Positions 21,177 to 31,200 of a stretch of DNA of 64,000 bases are shown here, in pieces. The stretch is taken from the NCBI GenBank assembly GCA_026770025.1, contig JAMXDE010000034.1, forward strand, positions 124,001 to 188,000, read 5' to 3'. Within the stretch, counting starts at the first letter, position 1, and each line of letters starts with the position of its first letter. Source of the stretch: Craspedostauros australis (taxonomy: Eukaryota > Bacillariophyta > Bacillariophyceae > Mastogloiales > Achnanthaceae). The translations under genes were made by a program, and so were the position numbers. Below the pieces are notes generated by a model. That model was not told the origin of the DNA. It searched no databases and worked only from the letters and a program-made list of their open reading frames with translations.

Positions 21177-21248
21177 AGCTAGCGGCGAGAATTGAACTCG
21201 CGACCTTCTCCTTACAAGGGAGATGCTCTGCCACTAAGCTACGCCAGC
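21177..21248 (-). tRNA. tRNA-Thr (anticodon TGT)
   Basis: A 72-nt cloverleaf is read on the minus strand: acceptor stem GCTGGCG/CGCTAGC with one G-T pair, D arm GCTTAGTGGTAGAGC, anticodon stem TCTCC/GGAGA with loop CTTGTAA (anticodon TGT, reading ACA), and T arm GCGAG-TTCAATT-CTCGC. The discriminator is T and no intron is present. A GTTTTGC tract follows within about 20 bases and can serve as Pol III terminator. It is base-for-base the same as the copy at 25411-25482 on the opposite strand. Confidence 0.93.
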
Positions 21249-21973
21249 TGCGTGTCGGATGAGCTCGAAAAAGATGCTCACTATATTCGCAACTTGCGAA
21301 GGATACGACTCATTTGTTTCGGATCATGGATCGCCGTTCACGTTTTGGAGTCAACGTCATACCATGGAACATCCAAAAGGCCATCAACATGCACATCAAG
21401 ATCGTGATGAAGCTGAGGCACAGAGACAACCCAAACCGTCGCTGCAGGCACGAGTACTACATGAGCACCACACATCCACGATCCATCATCAATCATCCCA
21501 TCCCACGCCGTTCACGCCATCGCATCATTGATTTGAATTCAACTGCCCAGCTGCGAAACGAAACACGATCTGCAGCCATCTCTTCTTCATCGCACTTCGC
21601 CACATCATTGATTGATCGCACGGATTCTCCCATCCGCAGTCTTCAACAATCTATTAGTCGTATACCATCCTGTACGAGCACTGCAGGAGCACCCAACTAT
21701 TATACCAGTAGCGCAGGCATCGTTGAGTATGTACAATAGAACCGTTGGTCAGTAACATACCTACGATCCCACACAACCACTTCACTTCACTTCACTTCAC
21801 CATACGCACGAGTACTCTGCCATTGAGGTTTTCATTCAAACCCACGCTTGCATCCACGCTCAGAACAAATCGAGCAATCCACTCAGCAATCAATCGGTTT
21901 CGTTGCGCAGGGGTGACCATCCATCATCCAAAACAGCCACAATATTCGACTCCATTCGATTTCGCTCAACCCG
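21249..21973. other. 5' flank of the acyltransferase gene
   Basis: No gene is seen. It holds a run of CACTT repeats at about 21778-21800, a GAGTACTC at 21810-21817, and is CA-rich like other leaders here. Confidence 0.4.
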
Positions 21974-24900
21974 ATGGCCATTACAAGATCATCTTTCAAC
22001 CGATCAACTATGCGCTCGACGAGTCTCCGCCAACGCCTGAGACCCTGCGATGGTTTGCTGGCCCTGCTCTTCCTGATGCTGGTGCTCGGGGCAAGCTGCG
22101 AGTTGTCAGATACGCACAGGCACACGCAAGGGCAGAACGAAGTAGATGCGCACGGTCACATAATACATCATGACAATGGTGAAGGCATTGCAAGCGATGT
22201 GGAACTCGATGCGGCTTCCCAGCAACGATCGAACTCGGAAGAAGCGAATGATGATTCGCTCTTGCATCCCGTCAAAGTGACGGGCCCTCCTTTGCATTCC
22301 GAGCTCGAGCGGTCGAATCAAGACCTGCCGCCGATGGCCATGCTCGAAAATGCCAACGACGCCACACAGCATCAGGACGGCATTGAGGACTCCCTGTTCG
22401 ATGGGATTGCGAGCGATCCGTCGTGCGAAGAGGGGGCGCAAGATTGCTACGCACCACCGAAATCGACCATCGAGATGGAAACCAAGATCGACGCCACCTG
22501 TCTGCAGGGCGTCGTCGAGCCTGACATCGGATCCCAATCAACTTCCGATGCGGGGGTCTGCAAGGAGAACGGGGAGATACTGGTGGACAAGCACTGGGGG
22601 TCGGATCGGCGGGTCGACGCAATTCGCCGGCAGCTTGTGATCGCCGGGTCAGGCATGAGCGAGCTGGATGAGAGTCGGCCAAGCGCTGTCGGTGGCAAGG
22701 GGAACGCCAATGGCGATAATAGTGCTGATGCCAATGCCAAAGCCGGCGGATCCATACACGAAAACAGACGGCCGCCGATCTTCCTCATGCCGGGCCTCGC
22801 ATCGACGCGGCTCGTGGCGTGGAGGCACAAGAAGTGCAACGGGGCATTCTCATCCGACATCAAGGTCCAGGACTACGTCTGGATGAACCTCCAGCTCATC
22901 ATCCAGATGGGCGCCGTCAACGTGGAATGCATGAAGGAGTGCATGAGGCTCGGGAGGAACCAGACAGACACGGATGACATCAAGACGGGCTGCAAGCTGC
23001 GACCCGACGAGGGTCTTGATGCGATCGCGTCCTTGGCACCCGGCGGGATCGGGAGCTCGCTGCTCGTTGGAGGCACGAACACCGTCTACGCGTGGCTGAT
23101 CCAATGGCTCGCGGATAATCTGGGATACGATGTGGGCAACATCATCGGCCTGCCGTACGACTGGCGGCTCACGCCCGATCGCATGGAGAGCCGCGACGGC
23201 TTCATGACCATGACGCGGAAGCGCATCGAGGCTGCCGTCATCATGAATGGCCAGCCGGGCATCATGGTCGCGCATTCCATGGGAAACCTCGTCTTCCGGT
23301 ACTTCATGGAATGGCTCCGTGTGCAGATGCGCAAGGAAGCTCACAAGGAGATCATTCGTGCGGCCGAGAAGGAATCCCAGAAGGCTCGCATGAAGGAGGA
23401 GGCCAAGCAACACGCACCTGCTTCCAACGATACTGTCGTACCTGGATGGATGAGCGCGGCCGTCGCCACCATTCGCCTCGGTTATGATCTATTCGAGCTG
23501 CAGGAAGCCTCGACAACTGCATCGGCGAAGAAGGAGACTCATCATTTGTCCGCCGAGGAGCTCAAGCGGCAGCAGTGGGAGCTGGCGGTGATCAAGGGCG
23601 ACGAGAAGTGGATGGATTGGCTGGAGACGCATATCTGGACGTACGTGGGTCTTTCGGCCCCGATGTTGGGGGCAGTGAACCCTCTCCGGGCGGTCATCAG
23701 CGGAGAGAACATGGGACTGCCAATGGCCGACGACGTGGCGAGAGAAATGGAGATCACCTTCGGGTCAACGCACACCGTCAACCCCGTCTCCACCAAGTCG
23801 GGCTTTTGCGACGACTGGGATGAAACGAGCGAGGAGGATTGGTCGTCGTCAAATTCGAACGAGAGCACGAAGCGCCAAGATGACAAGGCGCAGCGTGATC
23901 GACTGGCATGCCTCGATGACATCATGGACGATATCGAACAGAGCTCGACTGCACGGGATCCATGGGAAAATTTCCCCGCACTTCGGTCGCTGCTCCGACA
24001 TCGAGCAGACTGGAACACGAACAAGCCCATGATCGACATCCAGACCGAGGAGTGCCCGTCGAAAAGCAGCGGCAAAGCGCCATGCGTCCGAACGAAGACG
24101 ACCAAGCTGACACCGGCACACGCCCTGACAGGCGAGCTCTTTGAGGTCTTCGACGGGATGTGGCCCGAGGAAGGACATCCGCTCCTAATCAAACGCGATC
24201 AGCTAGCAGAATCGTTCTGGGACGGAGACGTGCCGAACATCCTGAGCCAAACGTGGGACAGACCGCTCATCAAGCACGTGATCATGGCGTACGGGGTTGA
24301 TCTGCCAACCGAGAATGGATACGTCTACGTGAAGCGATTGAATAGGCAGGAAGGCGACGATGGCAGCAGCAATGGTGGTAAAAATGAAAGGATCGATAGC
24401 GAGTCGACTGGAGGCAAGGTCGGGCATCCCAACATCAAGACCGTGATGTGGGAAGAAGCAAACGGCGTGCTGAGCCTGGAGCACACCGACAACACCAGGG
24501 GCAGCCTCACGGGCGTCATCATGAAGAAGAAGCCGCGGCGCGAAGCTTTTGGGGAAGATCAGACCAACCTGGCGCACAGCGGCGATGGCAGCGTCCCGTA
24601 TCTCTCCCTATCATGGGCGCATACGTGGCTGTTGCATGCCGCGAGAGCGAAAAAGTTCTCCTCTCCAGATGACATGCGCGCGGAACGCAAGAGTGCGCTG
24701 GATCACATTACCATCAGCCATCGTCCGAGAGGGGATACGGAATGGGTGGAAGGACCTCCGCCTCGCGACGTCAATATTGTCAACGAGGATCGCAAGCCGT
24801 CCGAAACCAGCAGCACGGGCACGTCCCATCCTCACGGCACCAGATACAAGCCAGAGATGGTGCGGTACCGCAACGTGGGAATCTCCCGAACAACAGGCAC

Positions 24901-25060
24901 CGAGTACTCGACGACTGTGCTCGAGGCAATCGGGGTGGAGCACAAGGAAACGACTCGAAACTACGATATCCTCGCCGCCGTCTTCGCCGAGGTTCTGGGG
25001 TACATGCACGATGATCTCGATCTGATTGAGGAATCCACGGAGGTTGGCAGTGGTCAATGA
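21974..25060 (+). CDS. Phospholipid:diacylglycerol acyltransferase-like protein (LCAT family)
   Basis: The product has 1028 residues in a single exon. A hydrophobic segment at about residues 27-43 after Arg-rich residues is a signal anchor, as in PDAT of the endoplasmic reticulum. A variable acidic region runs to about 260. The LCAT core then shows FLMPGLASTRL (lid/oxyanion region), GLPYDWRLTPDRME, the nucleophile elbow AHSMGN with Ser435, LSAPMLGAVNPLRA, the SGDGSVPYLSLSW motif with Asp871, and VEHKETTRNYDIL with His990 completing the likely triad. PDAT transfers a fatty acid from phospholipid to diacylglycerol to make triacylglycerol. The protein is longer than yeast Lro1 (about 660) because of the N-terminal region and inserts at about 470-540 and 620-720. 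Another LCAT-family lipase role is the main alternative. Confidence 0.85.
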   Translation: MAITRSSFNRSTMRSTSLRQRLRPCDGLLALLFLMLVLGASCELSDTHRHTQGQNEVDAHGHIIHHDNGEGIASDVELDAASQQRSNSEEANDDSLLHPVKVTGPPLHSELERSNQDLPPMAMLENANDATQHQDGIEDSLFDGIASDPSCEEGAQDCYAPPKSTIEMETKIDATCLQGVVEPDIGSQSTSDAGVCKENGEILVDKHWGSDRRVDAIRRQLVIAGSGMSELDESRPSAVGGKGNANGDNSADANAKAGGSIHENRRPPIFLMPGLASTRLVAWRHKKCNGAFSSDIKVQDYVWMNLQLIIQMGAVNVECMKECMRLGRNQTDTDDIKTGCKLRPDEGLDAIASLAPGGIGSSLLVGGTNTVYAWLIQWLADNLGYDVGNIIGLPYDWRLTPDRMESRDGFMTMTRKRIEAAVIMNGQPGIMVAHSMGNLVFRYFMEWLRVQMRKEAHKEIIRAAEKESQKARMKEEAKQHAPASNDTVVPGWMSAAVATIRLGYDLFELQEASTTASAKKETHHLSAEELKRQQWELAVIKGDEKWMDWLETHIWTYVGLSAPMLGAVNPLRAVISGENMGLPMADDVAREMEITFGSTHTVNPVSTKSGFCDDWDETSEEDWSSSNSNESTKRQDDKAQRDRLACLDDIMDDIEQSSTARDPWENFPALRSLLRHRADWNTNKPMIDIQTEECPSKSSGKAPCVRTKTTKLTPAHALTGELFEVFDGMWPEEGHPLLIKRDQLAESFWDGDVPNILSQTWDRPLIKHVIMAYGVDLPTENGYVYVKRLNRQEGDDGSSNGGKNERIDSESTGGKVGHPNIKTVMWEEANGVLSLEHTDNTRGSLTGVIMKKKPRREAFGEDQTNLAHSGDGSVPYLSLSWAHTWLLHAARAKKFSSPDDMRAERKSALDHITISHRPRGDTEWVEGPPPRDVNIVNEDRKPSETSSTGTSHPHGTRYKPEMVRYRNVGISRTTGTEYSTTVLEAIGVEHKETTRNYDILAAVFAEVLGYMHDDLDLIEESTEVGSGQ

Positions 25061-25410
25061 GAGAATGAAAAGGGATAAAGAATGAAAGAGCGAAGGAAGG
25101 TGGAGATTCCATCGTCACCATTGCTCCGCTGTTGCAGACACAGAAATCAGCCGCAGGGCTGCATTCTCGTACCGACGGCACGCTCTTGCTCTCCCATTCT
25201 CTCATATAATAGTAGAACATAATATGTTACATGTGACACTACATAAGAATTCAGACGGAGCTAGCACAGTGCACACGCGTATGCCACACACATTGAAACA
25301 GCTTGATGAATGGTGTTACACAGCACAGGAAAACGCAGTATCGATAATTGTTGGTGCGTTTCATCATTGAATATTACGTGTACATCATTTTCGTCATAAT
25401 GTGCCACGCA
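25061..25410. other. 3' flank of the acyltransferase gene
   Basis: AT-rich palindrome-like sequence around 25203-25230 (ATATAATAGTAGAACATAAT) probably marks the 3' end. No gene is seen. Confidence 0.4.
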
Positions 25411-25482
25411 GCTGGCGTAGCTTAGTGGTAGAGCATCTCCCTTGTAAGGAGAAGGTCGCGAGTTCAATTCTCGCCGCTAGCT
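25411..25482 (+). tRNA. tRNA-Thr (anticodon TGT), second copy
   Basis: Same 72-nt cloverleaf as the minus-strand copy at 21177-21248: acceptor 25411-25417 with 25475-25481, anticodon TGT at 25443-25445, T arm 25458-25474, discriminator T at 25482. The similarity continues past the gene (CTGAGGA then CGTTTTGC or CTGTTTTGC), so the trailer with its Pol III T-run was duplicated too. The two copies flank the acyltransferase gene in opposite orientation. Confidence 0.94.
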
Positions 25483-26183
25483 GAGGACTGTTTTGCTCCG
25501 CGGACACCCCAACGATTCCGAGGTTGCGTTGTTCTTTTGATGCTTTTTAATTTCCGCAACATCATGTGCACACGCGCTCGGAGCACCGAGGCTCTCATCG
25601 CGCGCGCAGGCGCTTGAAATTTCGTGGTGACGGCTTTTTGCCTTTCAAACCAACAGCCGCCCGCGCCAGACTATGAAATTGCGCTTTGCCGATGACACGT
25701 GCGAGGACGCATGTCACCAACAATCGCGAGGCTCGACCATCCAAGTGTTACCAAAGTCCAATGACACATCCTTTTTCAAATGTTCGCAAGATTGTGAGCC
25801 GACACATTCCGACAAGCTCGCGAATTCCGTTTTCGAAACGGTGCATCCTCGGAATCCCAACGTCGGCATCATAGTAAAGTTTTCGCTCGTGGCGATGAAA
25901 ATGTCGTCCAGCTCGGAAAATCGCCAACTCGCCAAGAGTCAACGACATCAAACCATTCGGCACAAAACGAATTCTGCGTCTTGTCGCGAGAACGACGTCG
26001 GTTTCGCGTGGTGTTGCGCGGTGTCGCGACGTTAGTATAGTACCGCAGAGGAGATTTGGCAATGCCTCCGCCACTCTCCTTTCTCACAATTTCAATCCTT
26101 GCAATCTCTGCAACACTCAAACACAGCAACAACCAGAGTATCAACAAGCAACCCAACAACAACAACAACAACAAACAAACAAG
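25483..26183. other. Upstream region of the silicon transporter gene
   Basis: No gene is seen. It is the presumed SIT promoter and 5' leader, with a GC-rich block at 25560-25640, an imperfect GACGTC-centred palindrome at 25985-26008, and a (CAA)n leader tract at 26154-26180 directly before the ATG. Confidence 0.55.
25985..26008. promoter_or_regulatory. Imperfect 24-bp palindrome centred on GACGTC upstream of SIT
   Basis: CGCGA and TCGCG arms flank a central GACGTC (25994-25999), about 187 bases before the SIT start codon. GACGTC is the core bound by bZIP factors of the CREB/aureochrome type; related TGACGT elements are known in diatom CO2- and light-responsive promoters. That it regulates SIT is inference. 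Confidence 0.4.
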
Positions 26184-27836
26184 ATGGATCCCGTTCAGCT
26201 CGTCAAGTCGGTGTACTCCACCGGACTCCTCATCTTCTCGATCACCATCGTCTGCGGACTCATCTTCAATGAGCAGACCAAGGTCTCGTCCGAGGTCCAC
26301 CCAGTGGTGGCCGTTGTCATCATGATCACGGCCCTCGTCTGGCTCAACATGGTTGAGGGAGGACAGGGTTCCCTCGTCGGTCTCCCACCAGTCGACCGCG
26401 ACCTCTACGTCGAATCCCACCCAACCAGCCACAAGTGCACCTCCCTCGCCCACAAGGGTGACAACCTCGACCGCTACCTCATGGGACGTCAGTTCATGGT
26501 CCTCCTCATGGTCTTCACCATCAACCAGTGCGGTGCCCCGCTTGCCGATGCCGAGGTCTTCGGACTCCCAGACATCATCATCCAGATCTTCCTCGGATCC
26601 GGAGCCGCCATGATCCTCATGACCGCTCAAGCCGGACAGCTCAACTCCCAAGTCAACGCCTCCCTCTGCATGCTTGACTACATCAACAACTTCTTCGCCG
26701 TCTTCACCCTCTATGTCGCCCTCGCCATCGAGTTCTCCGGACTTCTGCACTCGTGCTACCTCGTCCAGATGTTCTTCGTCTGGGCCTCCGGCAAGGAAAT
26801 CGAGTCCAAGGAACCACCACGCGACGGTGCCCAGAACCTCTTCTACTGGGGTCGCATCCTCATCTCCCTTGCCATCCTGTGCTACGCCATGGCCGTCACC
26901 CTGGTCGCCCTCTTCGATGGAAAGACCACCATGTGGGCCGGAGTGCCAAACGGAGTCGCCGTCATCCTCTTCTTCCTCTTCATGTCCATCGTCGGTATGC
27001 TCGAGGGTATGCAGATCGCCTTCTTCGCCGTCGCCAAGCTTCCAAAGGAGGATCGTGGAGACCACCCAATGGCCCGCAAGACCTGCGAACTTCTCTTCCG
27101 CGGTGACGGACGCAACCTTCCAGGATTCATGATCGGACGTCAGATCTGCGTGACCATGTGCTTCTTCATCATCGCCCGTGTCACCACTCTCGATGTCGAG
27201 GTCGGAACTGGCGAGAACATCTTCGGAGTCTCTGACAGCACCCAGGAATTCTTTAACACCGGACTTCTCGGAGCCCTCATCACCACCATCATCGCCTCCA
27301 TCACATGGCAGCTGGTTGCATCCGTCTTCCCAATCGCCTTCCTTTCCAACCCGATCGTCTACATCTTCCTCCAGTTCTGTCTGTTGTTGGAGGCCACCGG
27401 TATCTGCTCCGGAGCCTGGGTTCTCGCTTCCATCCACAAGGCCGTCTCTGGCTTCCAGCTCGATGAGGTGTACATTGGCACCCCAGAGGAGCGCGCCGCC
27501 GGCATGAAGCCAGACCACCAGAGCAACCGCAACATGCATTTGGGAACCAACGTGCTTGTCGGCGAGGCCGGTTCCACTGCCGTCCCACGCGAGTACCTCC
27601 AGCTCCAGAAGGCTCTCGCCGCACAGACCGAGTCATACTCCGTCCGTCGCGAGCGCATCCTGTCCAACATCAAGGGTCTGCGTGAGCAGATCACAGCAAG
27701 CACAAGCGAGGACGAGGCCCGCATCTTCGAGTCCGCCATTCGCATGGAGACTGCCGCCATGAGCAGGCTCAACAAGGATGCGGCCAACGACATGTCGGAG
27801 ACCGAATACGACGAAGAAGCCGTCTACGAGAAATGA
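26184..27836 (+). CDS. SIT: Silicic acid transporter (SIT)
   Basis: The product is 550 residues in a single exon, the normal SIT length. It takes up silicic acid, probably with sodium, across the plasma membrane for building the silica wall. About ten membrane helices form two related halves of five; each half carries the substrate-site pair EGxQ and GRQ: EGGQ 58-61 with GRQ 101-103, and EGMQ 274-277 with GRQ 318-320. The KGDNLDRYLMGRQF and GAPLADAEVFGLP blocks are SIT-specific. A cytosolic helical tail with coiled-coil character runs from about 470 to the end, also a family feature. Codons are strongly C-ending compared with neighbours, suggesting high expression. The leader has a (CAA)n tract. 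A copia element begins 104 bases after the stop, so the natural 3'-UTR may be altered. Confidence 0.97.
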   Translation: MDPVQLVKSVYSTGLLIFSITIVCGLIFNEQTKVSSEVHPVVAVVIMITALVWLNMVEGGQGSLVGLPPVDRDLYVESHPTSHKCTSLAHKGDNLDRYLMGRQFMVLLMVFTINQCGAPLADAEVFGLPDIIIQIFLGSGAAMILMTAQAGQLNSQVNASLCMLDYINNFFAVFTLYVALAIEFSGLLHSCYLVQMFFVWASGKEIESKEPPRDGAQNLFYWGRILISLAILCYAMAVTLVALFDGKTTMWAGVPNGVAVILFFLFMSIVGMLEGMQIAFFAVAKLPKEDRGDHPMARKTCELLFRGDGRNLPGFMIGRQICVTMCFFIIARVTTLDVEVGTGENIFGVSDSTQEFFNTGLLGALITTIIASITWQLVASVFPIAFLSNPIVYIFLQFCLLLEATGICSGAWVLASIHKAVSGFQLDEVYIGTPEERAAGMKPDHQSNRNMHLGTNVLVGEAGSTAVPREYLQLQKALAAQTESYSVRRERILSNIKGLREQITASTSEDEARIFESAIRMETAAMSRLNKDAANDMSETEYDEEAVYEK

Positions 27837-27939
27837 GCTCATCATCGACAAGCGATGTAATTCTCTAACTCAAGGCACATCGCACACCAACGCAGCGCTA
27901 CGCAACGCAACGGAACAGCCCCATCAGCGGTCACAACAT

Positions 27940-28114
27940 CAAGTTACGACACACGTGAAACCGATTTAGAGTGAAAAAGAGTAAAGATGCAGATTATGAG
28001 TCTTATCGATGTCGTATGCGTCAGTGCTGTTGTCTCATTGCTGTGTCGTCCATGATTGGTAGCGGCGGCTATCGTGTAACGCCGTTTCAACGGTTTCATA
28101 CATATCCCGGTTTG
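27940..28114 (-). repeat. 3' LTR of the copia element
   Basis: 175-bp direct repeat identical by eye to 34161-34335. It lies at the pol end, so it is the 3' LTR for the minus-strand element. It starts 104 bases after the SIT stop codon. Confidence 0.92.
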
Positions 28115-28285
28115 GTCCCCTCGATGCGCGGTGGCTATGCTAGCCGTCGTATCGTCACATTTTGGTTGCATTCGGGATGTACCTGCTGCATGCCCCACAT
28201 GTGGACACCACAGGGCGCTCATCCCACCAGTCATGAGCAGAGCCCATGACCGACCACCCATGGGTACTGTTGCGCAGTGCCGAGG

Positions 28286-31200
28286 TCAGAAGAGGACCCG
28301 TTGTGCTTGTTCTTTTCGTCTCGGTCCTTGTTGTTGCTTCGTGAGCATGTCGGATAGATTGGTTTCCGATGGTTCATGTTGGACCACCAGGATGCCCGCG
28401 GCGATGCTTTCTCGGACGAAGTGATATGCGATGGCATTGGCTTTCTTCCGCAGTTGTGATTCTGGTAGTGAGGAGTTATACACCACACTCTGATTGTCGA
28501 CCCGTACGTCCGCCGGGCCATCCAATGGAATGCCCATCATGCGGAGCTTGTATCTCATGCCGATGATGATCTCGGTTGCGACCTTGATCGCCGTGAACTC
28601 GCTGCCGAATGTGGATGTCTCAATGCTGTTCTGTTTCTTGCTGTACCACAGTATCGGTGACGTATTCAGGAATAAAAGCACACCAGTGCGTGAGCGTCGC
28701 GTGACGCGATCACCTGCATGATCAGCATCAACAAAGCACGTCATTTGAACCTCCTTTCCGCGTGGCGGTGGCATGTCAGCAGGCAGTTGCTCGTGAGCGT
28801 CAGGGTAGAAATCGTTCCAGTTGGGTTGCATCACAGGCGGTTTGTCAATGTATGCATCGTCAAAAACAAGGCGAGAACGATCGTGAGATTTGAGGTATGC
28901 GAACATGTGAAAGAGAGCATGCAAGTGACCAACTCGTGGCGCGACACAGTACGATGCCATCATCGAGGTCTCGCAGCAAATGTCGATTCGTCCAAGCTCC
29001 ACAGTCCAACGCAGTATACCAATGAGTTGCTGATAAAATGTTGTTTGCTCGGAGTCACACAGTTGCGATCCATCCAGTTCAGGTCGGTACTTGTTCGGTA
29101 GGACGCTGGGTGCTTTGGTCTTGAGTCTCAGATTATGGTCGGTGAGATATTTGGTGACAATCTTGAGAGCGGACTTGATGTATTCTTGTGAGCCCATGCT
29201 CCATTTGGGACGTGACGGATCGGCAGTGAGGTGAAATTGTGAGATGGTGGATCCAAGATACGTTGTTGGGGGGCCAATGGAACTCGGTTTGAGGAAAAAG
29301 TGTGAGTCAATCGCATCAAGGATGCGTCGTGGTTGTTTGGATACAGCCAGGATGTCGTCGGTGTACACGAGCACGTATTCGTAATACTCTGACCCATCGC
29401 TCGCAACAGCAGGCTTCATCCAGACGTCGCTGTCGGCACGACAGGATGTGAATCCCAACGAATCGCGCAGTGTCTCTGCCAGGTGTGCTCTCCATGCTGC
29501 TCCACTCGACTTCAATCCGTACAGGGCCCGACAAATGATTGCGATCTTCCCCTGATCGGATCCGAACTCCGGACCGCATCGTGTGTATATGCGTTCCCGG
29601 CATGGAGCATTGAGGTACGCATTCTGAACATCCGCGGCGAGAATGTCCAGGTCATTGAGTGCGGCGATCAAGAATGCGATGCGTACACTTTCACGTGACA
29701 CCACACTCGCGTATGTGATTGTTGCAGGTACCTCCGTCATGTGTCCCCCAGCAACAAGTCGCGCTTTTCTTGTGAGGTCCACCTTGACGGCGAATATCAT
29801 GTGGCATTCCATGTATTGGTAGCCCACAGGATCGGGAGTATTCAGTTCCTTGATATCGAATGCTGGTCGTACGGCCTTCATTTCTTTCGCGATAGCTTGT
29901 CGCCACAGATCCGTGCCTGTAGCTGCATCAATCGCAAGCGCATGACGCACTGAGGTAGGGAGCTCTACGCCAAACATCTCGTTCTTTCGGACGTGTCGTC
30001 GCTTCGTTGTCATGATGATGCGTTGTCGTTTGCGTAGGGTGTGTGGCACCCACCACTTGAATGCGGGTTCGTTGACGAGCTTGTTGTCTGCAGCGTATTC
30101 GGCAACGCGTACGGGGTCGGCTTCTTTTGCATCGCGTAGGTGAATCCAGGATGTGGACCCATCCTTCCATCGGATGCAGAGCTTCCAACCTTTTGTGGAT
30201 TTGGAATGAGGAGAAGGAGAAGAAACAGAGGGCAAGCGTTTGTGGTCGATGATTTCGTCCATCAGCACGGTCGTGTATCCGTCGTCATCGATGCGCGCGT
30301 AGATGTTCTCCGCAATTTGGTTGGCACTGAACACCTCGTGATGTCCATCAAGGAATTCGACTTCGTATTGGGCGGTGTCAAGCATAGGATTCGGATGAGA
30401 GCGGCCGATGAGGTTGCCTTCTGTGTCTCGTTTGCGTTGTTTGACTGTTCCATGTTGCATTTCGTCCCCTGTCGGTAGAATGACCTTGGTTGCAATGTAT
30501 TTGTCGAAGGTTGCACTGTCGACATCGTCTGGCTCCACGATTGGTTCCAGTGGTTCGGTGTTCTGTAGGATGGCGATGTCTGCTGTAGTATCGTCAACGT
30601 CGTCACCGTCGTCGTCAATTGTGATGCCCTCCATTCGTTGCTTCCATTTGGATCGAAGTGTGTCCATGAATTCATTGCATTTGTGTGTGATGACGTCGCT
30701 GTGTGTATCGTCGTGAGAGAGAGGCAAAACAGAGGATTTGGAGACAACAACGCCATTGGCAGTGAGGATGTACGAGCACATGGCGTCACCGACTGAGCGG
30801 CTTGGCCCGAGATAGCGTCCAAGTTGTTTGATGTTCATGGATGCGTCTTGGATGTTAATATACCACACAAAGTCAAACCAGCCGAATTCAGCAATGTGAG
30901 ATATGTCAGCAGTGTCACCGGATAAGATGGTGGCCGGTGTCTCGCCGTGAAGATCATGGATGGCAAGTGCAGTGTGACTGCGTATCTCGGCACAGTATTC
31001 GAAGCAATAGTCCCATAGGTACTCCGGTGTATCGGTCGAAGTCATCAACCGTCGGTAATGTCGTCGCAGTTCACGGATGGTTGCTTCTGCTTTGTTCTGA
31101 TTGTGGATGTATGCCTCGATTGGTCGGATGGAAACCTGTGCTTTGTGTAGTTTGCGACGGAATTCACCAGCGACAAGTTCCTTGGCATTGTCAGGGATGA

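Noticed and set aside
25869-27539. 556-codon open frame on the minus strand opposite SIT
   Set aside because: It is the antisense of the strongly codon-biased SIT gene; its Glu/Asp/Gly-rich composition reflects C-ending codons read backwards, with no domain.
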